DNA of 50,531 nucleotides, taken from contig CALCHI010000241.1 of the NCBI GenBank assembly GCA_937901285.1, positions 1-50,531 on the forward strand. Direction: 5' to 3'. Made by a program: the position numbers and the translations under genes. Each line of letters opens with the position of its first letter. Position 1 is the first letter of the stretch. Below the pieces are notes generated by a model. That model did not search any database. It was not told where the DNA came from and saw only the letters and a program-made list of their open reading frames with translations. Source of the DNA: UBA8437 sp003445035. GTDB lineage: Bacteria; Planctomycetota; Planctomycetia; Planctomycetales; Planctomycetaceae. Shown in pieces: positions 1 through 6,775 of this stretch.

Positions 1-2
1 TT

Positions 3-323
3 ACCGGAATCGGCGTGTATTCTCTGGCCAAGGTTCAAGGTCTCATGGGAGCGATCCTCGGACTTCTGGCCGCCCTGTTTAACATAGGCCTCACCCTTCT
101 CGTGGGCGCAATTGGTGCCGGAATGGGCGGTGGCGGTGTTGCGAATGAACTGCTCGGCGGGGGCATGACGGTAGCGATCGTCATGCTCGTCGTGCTCCCG
201 ATCTTTCTCGGGGTGTCGCAATTCATCGGCTCCCTGTTTGTGGGCGCCATCCTGAATGTCGCGTTGAAGAAAGCCGGGGGAGTGGAATTGCGGATCGAGT
301 CAGCGACGCCTTCTGGACTTTAG
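3..323 (+). CDS. Small glycine-rich membrane protein, 5' end cut (DUF3566-like)
   Basis: The frame is open from the left edge, so the true start lies outside the window; a GTG at 15 is only an internal candidate. The visible 106 residues contain two strongly hydrophobic segments, one from Ala-Lys-Val-Gln-Gly to Leu-Val-Gly-Ala and one after a Gly-rich linker (Val-Ala-Ile-Val-Met-Leu-Val-Val-Leu-Pro). A short polar tail containing Val-Glu-Leu-Arg-Ile follows. The pattern 'SLAKVQGLMGAILGLL' and the layout of two helices around a Gly-rich loop resemble the DUF3566-like membrane proteins common in planctomycetes, whose role is unknown to me. The 132 bp between its stop and the next start hold no recognisable element. 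The family call is from memory of the pattern and is moderate. Confidence 0.55.
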   Translation, partial: TGIGVYSLAKVQGLMGAILGLLAALFNIGLTLLVGAIGAGMGGGGVANELLGGGMTVAIVMLVVLPIFLGVSQFIGSLFVGAILNVALKKAGGVELRIESATPSGL

Positions 324-455
324 TGGCGGTTTCACAACAGTCGGAGAGAATCGGATTCTCGGAACCATTCACCAGGCCCGCGAGGTCTGGTACGGTTCGC
401 GGATGGGTTCCTTTTGTTCCTGGCCCCATCCCGCTTCCACCGAGGACCGGACAAA

Positions 456-1874
456 ATGCGTTTTGCTCTCTGCCTGCTGTTGATTCTGGCCACAGACACC
501 GGGTCCGCCACGGCTGACGATTGGCCACAGTTCCGCGGCGTGGGAGGACGGGGACTGGCCGAATCGTCCCGGTCGTTGCCGACCGAGATCGGGCCCGACT
601 CGGAGCACATCGCCTGGAAGATCGCCTTCCCCCCTGGCCACTCCTCGCCGGTACTTCACGGCAAGCGGCTGTTTCTGACCGCCGTCCGCGACAAGGCGCT
701 GGTGACCATCGCGGTGTCCCGGTCCAAAGGCAAGATCCTGTGGGAGCAAAAGGCCCCTTACAAGAAACTCGAGGAAATCCACGCCATCGGAAGCCACGCC
801 CAGCCCAGTCCCGCCACCGACGGGAAACGGGTCGTCAGTCTCTTTGGCTCCAGCGGTCTCTACTGCCACGACATTGACGGACGGTTGCTGTGGAAAAAGG
901 AAATGGGACCGTTCAACAACGACTTCGGTGCCGGTACCTCGCCGGTGATCGTTGACGACCTGGTGATCACCGTCCAGGACCACGACACCGACAGTTTCCT
1001 GGCCGCATACGACAAGAAGACGGGGCGGCTGGTCTGGAAGACCGATCGCGCCGAGTTCCCCCGCAATTACTGTTCCCCGGTCATCTGGCGAGTCGGCGGC
1101 AAGAAGCAGATCATCGTCGCCGCCACACTCCGCGTGGTTGGATACGACCTGAAGACCGGCAAGGAACTGTGGACGGTGCGGGGACTCTCACGGGCCGTCT
1201 GCAATACCCCCGTCGTGGGAGGTGACGGCAAGCTCTACGTGGCCGGCTGGGCCCGGGGCGGTGACATCGACGAGCGAATCAGTGTCGAGCCGTTCGCCAA
1301 GCTCGTGGCCGCCCGCGACAAGAACAAGAACGGGACACTCGAACGCGAAGAACTCGAAAAGGGCCACGCCATCGAGCGACGGTATCCGCAGGTCGATCGC
1401 GACAAGACCGGCACGATCACACGCAAGGAGTACGAGTACTACCGCAACCTGTTTGACGTCGCCCGCAACGTGGTGATGGCGATCAAGCCGGGAGCCAGTG
1501 GAGACGCCACCAAGACGCACGTGGCGTGGGAGTACCGACGGCACATCCCGTTCTGTGCCTCGCCGCTGTTCTTCAACAACACGGTCTTCACCGTCAAGGA
1601 CGGTGGCATCCTGACCAGCCTCGATGCCCGAAATGGGAAACCGCTGCAGACCAAGCGAGTCGCCGGTGCCGGCAACTACTACAGTTCCCCGGTCGCCGGT
1701 GACGGCAAGGTCTACCTGCTGGACCAGAAAGGTCGCTTGAGCGTGATCAGCGGCGAAGGAAAGTGGCAGGTGCTGCACCGGGCACAGTTCGGTGAAGAGA
1801 CCTACGCAACGCCGGCGATCGTCGACGGGCGGATCTACCTGCGAACCGACGGGCACCTGTACTGCTTCAGGTAA
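456..1874 (+). CDS. Secreted PQQ-like beta-propeller protein with two EF-hands
   Basis: This is a 472-residue exported protein. The ATG at 456 is preferred over an upstream in-frame ATG at 414 because it opens directly into a signal peptide (MRFALCLLLILATDTGSATA) and has GAGGA about 10 bases upstream. The mature part begins with DWPQFRG, the typical first strand of PQQ-like/BamB-like propellers, and repeats 'G...LWxxK' and 'SSPV...DGKVYLL' blade motifs. Two canonical calcium loops interrupt the propeller at about residues 288-299 (DKNKNGTLEREE) and 314-325 (DRDKTGTITRKE). Planctomycete proteins of this type are usually annotated as PQQ-binding-like beta-propeller repeat proteins and have no proven enzyme activity. 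The role could be a scaffold, a sugar- or quinone-linked activity, or protein binding. The sialidase gene follows on the same strand 51 bp downstream. Confidence 0.85.
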   Translation: MRFALCLLLILATDTGSATADDWPQFRGVGGRGLAESSRSLPTEIGPDSEHIAWKIAFPPGHSSPVLHGKRLFLTAVRDKALVTIAVSRSKGKILWEQKAPYKKLEEIHAIGSHAQPSPATDGKRVVSLFGSSGLYCHDIDGRLLWKKEMGPFNNDFGAGTSPVIVDDLVITVQDHDTDSFLAAYDKKTGRLVWKTDRAEFPRNYCSPVIWRVGGKKQIIVAATLRVVGYDLKTGKELWTVRGLSRAVCNTPVVGGDGKLYVAGWARGGDIDERISVEPFAKLVAARDKNKNGTLEREELEKGHAIERRYPQVDRDKTGTITRKEYEYYRNLFDVARNVVMAIKPGASGDATKTHVAWEYRRHIPFCASPLFFNNTVFTVKDGGILTSLDARNGKPLQTKRVAGAGNYYSSPVAGDGKVYLLDQKGRLSVISGEGKWQVLHRAQFGEETYATPAIVDGRIYLRTDGHLYCFR

Positions 1875-1925
1875 CCGTCCGGACGGAGTCCGCATCGGTG
1901 GTGACCAACGCGCCGGAGAAACCGT

Positions 1926-3179
1926 GTGATGATTCGAACAATCGGTTTTTTGAGCTTGCTGTGGTGTGCCGGGAACGGCCCAGCCACAGCTGCGGAGAAC
2001 GCCACCCCGACTCTGCAGCGTCAGGTGTTGTTTCGCGCGGGAGAGGGAAACTACGGCGGTTACCGAATTCCCTCTTTGCTGGTCACCAAGACACCGCAGA
2101 CGGTGCTGGTCTTCGCGGAAGCCCGCCAGGCCCTCGATGGATTCGGTGTGCCTTTTCCCGACAGGGCCGTGACCGAAATTGTCATGCGCCGCAGTGTGGA
2201 CGGGGGTCGTACCTGGTCCAAACGCCAGGTGGTCGTGCCATCAAAGAAGGTGACCACGGGCAATCCGTGCGCGGTACTCGATCGCCAGACGGGGACCGTG
2301 TTTCTGTTGTTTTGCCGTGGCATCGCTCCCGCCAAAGCCGGCGAGACGAACAAGACGGCACACATCATCAAGAGCACCGATGATGGCCTGACGTGGTCCG
2401 CACCGGTAGACATTACCGGCACCGCAAAAGGGAAGGACTGGAAGCACATCTTCACCGGGCCCGGGCACGGCATCCAGTTACGCAGCGGTCGGCTGCTGAT
2501 GCCCTGTGTCGGCCAGTACGGAGTCCAATTCAGTTACATGCTCTACAGCGACGACCACGGCAAATCGTGGCAGCGGACCGCAGCGTTGTCCGGGGAAGCC
2601 ATGCTGGATCGTAAAGTCACCTGGCTGAAACTCGGCAAGAAACCTCTACGCTACTCGCCGGGAAATGTGAGTGACGAGTGTGACGTCCTGGAGTTGGCCG
2701 ACGGCAGAGTCTATTTCAACGCCCGAAGTCGCCTGGAGGTTGGCTACCGGGCCTATGCGTACAGTCGCGATGGAGGTCTGAAATGGTCGCGAGTGAAGTT
2801 CCATCCCCAGCTTCCCGAGTCCGTCGTGGATGGGGGACTGGCACGCTTGCCCGGGGAGAACGTCCTGCTGATGTCCCGGCCGACCTATCAGTACAAGAAT
2901 GGAATGCCCTACGGGGGGGTGTGGTCGCACCGCCGCAATCTCACCATCAGTGCCAGTTTTGATGAAGGCCGGACATGGCCACTTGCCAGGCTGATTCACA
3001 AGGGGCCCGCCGCTTACAGCGACCTAGCAGTCCTGCCAAACGGTGAGGTGTTGTGCTTCTACGAAGGGGGGAAGAAGTTCCGTTACGAATCGATGCTTTT
3101 GGCCCGATTCAATCTTGCCTGGCTCAAGAAGCCTCCCGCACTGAAGGCCGGCTCGCCGAAGAGTCGGAACCGGAAGTGA
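1926..3179 (+). CDS. Secreted exo-alpha-sialidase (BNR/Asp-box family)
   Basis: This encodes 417 residues; GTG at 1926 is directly followed by ATG at 1929, and either could start. Residues 1-23 form a signal peptide ending in Ala-Thr-Ala-Ala. The YRIP motif at 46-49 carries the first arginine of the catalytic triad. Asp-boxes of the S-x-D-x-G-x-T-W type occur near residues 90, 150, 208, 280 and 344 (for example SVDGGRTW, STDDGLTW, SFDEGRTW), giving a six-bladed sialidase propeller. Candidate second and third triad arginines are in NARSR (266-269) and HRRN (336-337), and Tyr364 in AAYSDL fits the nucleophile. Family members release terminal sialic acids from glycans, and planctomycete versions probably act in the periplasm or outside. 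Some homologs act on other sugars, so the substrate is not certain. Confidence 0.88.
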   Translation: MMIRTIGFLSLLWCAGNGPATAAENATPTLQRQVLFRAGEGNYGGYRIPSLLVTKTPQTVLVFAEARQALDGFGVPFPDRAVTEIVMRRSVDGGRTWSKRQVVVPSKKVTTGNPCAVLDRQTGTVFLLFCRGIAPAKAGETNKTAHIIKSTDDGLTWSAPVDITGTAKGKDWKHIFTGPGHGIQLRSGRLLMPCVGQYGVQFSYMLYSDDHGKSWQRTAALSGEAMLDRKVTWLKLGKKPLRYSPGNVSDECDVLELADGRVYFNARSRLEVGYRAYAYSRDGGLKWSRVKFHPQLPESVVDGGLARLPGENVLLMSRPTYQYKNGMPYGGVWSHRRNLTISASFDEGRTWPLARLIHKGPAAYSDLAVLPNGEVLCFYEGGKKFRYESMLLARFNLAWLKKPPALKAGSPKSRNRK

Positions 3180-3205
3180 GCCGCCGGGAAGTCACTCAAA
3201 ACCAA

Positions 3206-3243
3206 AACAGGGAGCCGGACCCCAGCGGTCCCGACTCCCTGTT
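3206..3243 (-). terminator. Convergent intergenic hairpin, likely rpoD terminator
   Basis: AACAGGGAG at 3206-3214 pairs perfectly with CTCCCTGTT at 3235-3243. A further inner pairing forms between GGACC and GGTCC around a short loop. Read on the minus strand, the stem is followed by a T-rich run (TTTTGGTTTTGAG) before position 3191, so it looks like a Rho-independent terminator for rpoD. On the plus strand it could also stop the sialidase transcript, although no T tract follows there. Confidence 0.7.
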
Positions 3244-3298
3244 CGGCTTCAACCGGTCGCCTGACCCAGCGACTTGGTCTCATGTCCAACCGGCGTGA

Positions 3299-4936
3299 CT
3301 AGGGGGCCAGGCCGGTCAGTTGACTTTGGCTGAGGAACCCGGCCAGGCGAGCCCGGCGACGGGGGTCCTGCAGCTTGTCGAACGCCTTGGCTTCGATCTG
3401 CCGCACTCTCTCGCGGGTGACACCAAAGATCAGGCCAACCTGCTCGAGCGTGTACGGGTACCCGTCGCCGATGCCGTAACGCAGCTTGAGGATCTCCCGC
3501 TCGCGGTAGGTCAGTGTCTCGAGCACCTGATTGACCTCCTTGCTGAGCATCTTGTTGGCGGCCACCTCCGACGGCCTCGCCGATCCGTTGTCCTCGACGA
3601 AATCGCCCAGGTCGGTGTCGTCGGTGTCGGAGATCGGCCGGTCGAGGCTGGCGGGTGACCGGGCGACGGCCAGCATCGCACGGGCTTCCTCCAGCGGCAC
3701 TCCCGCCGTTTCTGCCAGTTCCTCGGTCGTTGGCTCACGGTAGTGCTCGTGCAGGAAACGGTTGCGGGCCTGGTTGAGTGCCCACATCGCCGATGTCATG
3801 TGCACCGGCAACCGGATGGTGCGGCCGGCGTCAGCAATCGCACGCGTGATCGCCTGGCGAACCCACCAGGTGGCATACGTCGAGAACTTGTGACCGCGAA
3901 GATACTCGTATTTCTCGACCGCTCGCATCAGGCCCGAGTTGCCCTCCTGGATCAGGTCCAGGAAGCTCAGGCCCCGCTTGCGGTACTTCTTGGCGATCGA
4001 GACGACCAGCCGCAGGTTGCCGTTGGCCAGGTCCTGCTTGGCCTGTTCGTAGTCATCGTCGGCGACGGCGATCCGCCCCAGGCGTTCGGTGATCGAGGTG
4101 GGTGTCTCGAGGGTCAACTCCCTGAGTTCCTTCAACTCGGCCCGCGCCTCGGCAGCCCGCCCGTTCTTGGCCCGCCGGAGGGTGGCGGCCAGTTCGGTCA
4201 TCCGGGCGGCAATCTGCTCGTACTGCTCAAAGATCGGCCCGAGCTTCTGCTCGCGGAGTCCGAGTTCTTCAAGAAGCTTGACCATTCGACGGCGGGTGGT
4301 CTCCAGGCGTTCGGTCGCCTCACGTCGAACCTTCTGCGACGTTCTCGAACGGTTGATCAGCGTGAAGTCGTCGGCGAATTCCTGTCGCAGCCGTGCGATG
4401 GTGACCAGATTGGGACCCAGACGACCCTGCACCTGGCTCTTCTCGCGGCCCTCGGTCACGCAGACCTCGATCGTACGGTCAAACGGCAGTTCGCTGGCGT
4501 AGACCTTCGAGAGCATGTCGACGGCGCGGTCGAAGATGAACATCGCTCCCAGCACCAACCGGCGGTACTGCTTGCGAGTGATGTCGATCCGCTTGGCGAC
4601 CGAGATTTCCTGGTCGCGGTCGAGCATCGGCAGGCGGCCCATCTGTCGGAGGTACATGCGGATCGAATCGGCAGTGACACCCTGGTCGCTTCCGTCCCCG
4701 TCACCGCGTTCGGGCTTCTGCGGCCTCGGTGCCAGCGCCGTGGCGATATCACCGCATGCCGTCCGATCGGCGCGGACCCTCAGCCCACGCTCGGCCAATG
4801 CCTCGAGCAACAGGTCGAGCTTCTCGCAGATCTCGGCCTTGTCCGGCAGGTAACCGCAGACATCAATGAAATCCAGGCCACCGTCGGCCTCGGCCGCGGC
4901 AACCAATTCGTCAAGCCTCTTGTCAAAACCGTACAC
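3299..4936 (-). CDS. rpoD: Primary RNA polymerase sigma factor (sigma-70)
   Basis: The protein is 545 residues from GTG at 4936, where an AGGA-type site (ACGAGGACAGAGAC) sits 8 bases upstream and the product begins MYGFDKRLDELV. A TTG at 4960 would add 8 residues but has a poorer ribosome site. A short N-terminal region 1.1-like segment is followed by region 1.2 (SIRMYLRQMGRLPMLDRDQE, about 91-110), a non-conserved region rich in charged helices (about 120-295), region 2 including the core-binding and -10 segment (NLRLVVSIAKKYRKRGLSFL to RAIADAGRTIRLPVH, about 306-378), region 3 with GDFVEDNGSARP, and region 4 with the helix-turn-helix TLEQVGLIFGVTRERVRQIE (about 495-514). The complete set of regions identifies a housekeeping sigma factor rather than an ECF factor. 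It lies downstream of a ptsN-like gene on the same strand. Confidence 0.96.
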   Translation of the reverse strand: MYGFDKRLDELVAAAEADGGLDFIDVCGYLPDKAEICEKLDLLLEALAERGLRVRADRTACGDIATALAPRPQKPERGDGDGSDQGVTADSIRMYLRQMGRLPMLDRDQEISVAKRIDITRKQYRRLVLGAMFIFDRAVDMLSKVYASELPFDRTIEVCVTEGREKSQVQGRLGPNLVTIARLRQEFADDFTLINRSRTSQKVRREATERLETTRRRMVKLLEELGLREQKLGPIFEQYEQIAARMTELAATLRRAKNGRAAEARAELKELRELTLETPTSITERLGRIAVADDDYEQAKQDLANGNLRLVVSIAKKYRKRGLSFLDLIQEGNSGLMRAVEKYEYLRGHKFSTYATWWVRQAITRAIADAGRTIRLPVHMTSAMWALNQARNRFLHEHYREPTTEELAETAGVPLEEARAMLAVARSPASLDRPISDTDDTDLGDFVEDNGSARPSEVAANKMLSKEVNQVLETLTYREREILKLRYGIGDGYPYTLEQVGLIFGVTRERVRQIEAKAFDKLQDPRRRARLAGFLSQSQLTGLAP

Positions 4937-5043
4937 GTCTCTGTCCTCGTTCGTCGGCAACTTTGCCGCTTATTGGGTTTTCTGTTTTTTGTCTCGATTT
5001 GAGCTGCTGGTGGCCAGGTCGGCCGACCAATCTGTCAGTCAAT

Positions 5044-5517
5044 TCAGGCTGTGGTCGAAGCGTCGGCTTCGCTCAATACGTCGTGGATCGCCTCGGGTGT
5101 TTGCGCCTGCGAAAGGAATTGTCGGAATGCGTCTTCCTGCAGATGTCGCGAAACGGTCTCCAGGGCCTGCAGGTGATCCTGGGGCGCGTCTGGAGGCGAG
5201 ACCAGCAGGAAAAAGACGCGGGTCGGTCGTCCGTCAAGACTGCCGAATTCGATCCCGGATTCTCCGACACCCACCGTTGCCACCACGCGATCGACAGCCG
5301 GGTGCTTGGCATGGGGAATCGCCACACCGTTGCCGATCCCGGTCGTACCAAGCTCTTCTCGGGCGATCGTCGCCGAGACAACGCTGTCGCGGTGATCGGC
5401 CGAAAGAGCCTCGGCGGCCACCAGGGAATCCACCAGTTCGGCAATGACACCATCCCGGTCACTGGCCGAGAGCGAGGATGTCACCGCGTCATGGTGGACG
5501 AATTCCGAAAACTTCAT
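5044..5517 (-). CDS. ptsN: PTS IIA(Ntr)-like regulatory phosphoacceptor
   Basis: This is 157 residues from ATG at 5517, supported by AAGGA about 9 bases upstream. The whole protein is one PTS EIIA type-2 domain. The phospho-accepting histidine is His69 in GIGNGVAIPHAKHPAV, and the typical LVSPPDAPQDHLQALETVSR segment (about 106-124) is present. Members of this family receive phosphate from the EI(Ntr)-NPr relay and regulate nitrogen and potassium metabolism or stress responses by protein contact rather than sugar uptake. No transport EIIB or EIIC gene is nearby. The gene sits between a small unknown gene (27 bp upstream) and rpoD (107 bp downstream), not beside rpoN as in proteobacteria. The assignment to the Ntr class is by domain and absence of a sugar permease. 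Confidence 0.85.
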   Translation of the reverse strand: MKFSEFVHHDAVTSSLSASDRDGVIAELVDSLVAAEALSADHRDSVVSATIAREELGTTGIGNGVAIPHAKHPAVDRVVATVGVGESGIEFGSLDGRPTRVFFLLVSPPDAPQDHLQALETVSRHLQEDAFRQFLSQAQTPEAIHDVLSEADASTTA

Positions 5518-5544
5518 GAGTCGAGTCCTTATCAAGCCGATGGC

Positions 5545-5895
5545 TCAGATCGCCAGCGGCTCCCCCTGCTCCTCAATCACGTCCTCGGCCACACCGGCCT
5601 TTGATGTCGACAGGCTCGACACGGCATTCGACACCGCTGAAGTGGCAGCCGCCTTACCGTGGTCGTAGCTGTCCCGCTCGTCCCACAAAGGCACACCGGC
5701 CACGTATCGAGCCCGCAGCATCTTCACCTTTTCCATCGACCCCGGAGCCGCAATCGTCGGTTCCTCGGGATCCAGTTCCACCGCGTCCGCCGACAACTCG
5801 GCCCAGGGTCCGTCTGTCGATGTCGCATCATCGATCGTCCGTTCTATCCAAGCTTGATCCGTCACCTGTTTTTCTCCGTTCCTTCCAACCGTCAT
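5545..5895 (-). CDS. Conserved small acidic protein, unknown function
   Basis: The predicted product is 116 residues from ATG at 5895. A GTG at 5865 (MTDQAWIERT...) is an equally good start because GGAG lies 8 bases before it. The product is acidic and soluble, without a signal or membrane segment. Its most structured stretch is MEKVKMLRARYVAGVPLWDE (residues 54-73), which I recall as a motif of small planctomycete proteins of unknown function. The Ala/Ser-rich C-terminus (AAATSAVSNAVSSLS) looks helical. It is the first gene of an apparent three-gene unit with ptsN and rpoD, with only 27 bp before ptsN. A role linked to those genes is possible but unsupported by any domain. Confidence 0.6.
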   Translation of the reverse strand: MTVGRNGEKQVTDQAWIERTIDDATSTDGPWAELSADAVELDPEEPTIAAPGSMEKVKMLRARYVAGVPLWDERDSYDHGKAAATSAVSNAVSSLSTSKAGVAEDVIEEQGEPLAI

Positions 5896-5954
5896 CTCTT
5901 CTCTGTCCTTCCGTCTGTTGACCCCCGGTCCTTACACCGGGCGTTACGACTCAT
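5892..5954 (-). other. Possible 20-codon leader frame overlapping the next start
   Basis: ATG at 5954 opens a 20-codon frame (Met-Ser-Arg-Asn-Ala-Arg-Cys-Lys...) whose TGA overlaps the ATG at 5895 as ATGA. There is no clear ribosome site ahead of it, and a CCCGG/CCGGG hairpin lies inside. The layout resembles a translationally coupled leader peptide, but a frame this short could occur by chance. Confidence 0.2.
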
Positions 5955-6775
5955 TTTTGGCGTTTGTTCGCGTTTGTTCGTGTATCTGCGTTCGTGTGTC
6001 TCTTCTCTTCTCTATCTCTCTACCCACCTCCACGGCCCGAGTCACCAAAAACCACTGCCTTCAGGCCCCGGTCTCTCATTCTTTTCCCCGATGATTCGGC
6101 TCGCGCACTCTGGTTAAACTGAGACCCCATCTGGGAAATTCGGGAATGACGAGTTTCGGGGAAGTCCGTCATCCTGCGATACAACGCCCGGGGTCGGTTC
6201 GTGCTGTGACGAACCTGCAACCGAAAGGTTGTGTACGTGACCAAGTCCTGTCCGTCGATCTGATTGCTGATCCGACTAGTAATCCAGGTGTCGTGGCCCG
6301 CAGTTTGTGCATCAACCTACGGATGCGTCCTCTATGCAAATCACGCGATCATTCACGTGCATCGACCTCGGGTTTCCAGAGACAAGCGTCACTGCGACCG
6401 GTGCGACAAAGGAACGCCGCAAGGGTGGAAAACAGATGCCGCAGCAGGCTGTAAGGTGGGACGGGGTCGGGTTTTTGAAGGACCCCGCAGGTCTCATGGT
6501 GGGTCTTTTTGGTCTCTCGGTACCCGGATCATTGAAGCAACTCATTCTCAGTCTGTTTCTCCTGTAAAGTCAACCCCTCATATGTCGATTTGTTCCAGTT
6601 TTTACGGGTAAAACACGGTTGATGCGTTACCGGTCAACCCGTCAGATCGGTGATGGTCGCGTCAGCCTTGTCGCCAGCCGCGACGCTTTGATACGTTGAC
6701 CCGTCCCTCACTCCGGTGAACCGGCCCTCTCGGCCCATCCGACCTTCTCTCAGAGCCACTTTCGAGAACCACGCC
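5896..6775. other. 880-bp intergenic region between divergent genes
   Basis: No convincing gene is seen here. The part next to the minus-strand unit is a long CT-rich tract on the plus strand (5998-6025), i.e. an AG-rich leader for the minus transcript, preceded by a tandem 10-mer CGTTTGTTCG at 5961-5970 and 5971-5980. Near 6480-6510 a weak GACCC/GGGTC stem is followed by TTTTT on the plus strand, which could be a terminator or attenuator. At 6596-6613 and 6617-6640 there are short inverted repeats (GTTTT...AAAAC and GGTTGA...TCAACC). A 43-codon frame from 6436 to 6567 has a weak ribosome-site-like GGTGG but no similarity I recognise. I found no tRNA, 6S, RNase P, SRP or tmRNA signature. Confidence 0.5.

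Noticed and set aside
6436..6567. 43-codon frame in the large intergenic region
   Set aside because: There is only a weak ribosome site, no recognisable similarity, and it crosses a hairpin; a chance frame is as likely.
6550..6775. Possible metal riboswitch (yybP-ykoY type) ahead of the Nramp-like gene
   Set aside because: I could not find the conserved yybP-ykoY core; the inverted repeats seen are short and do not match that fold.
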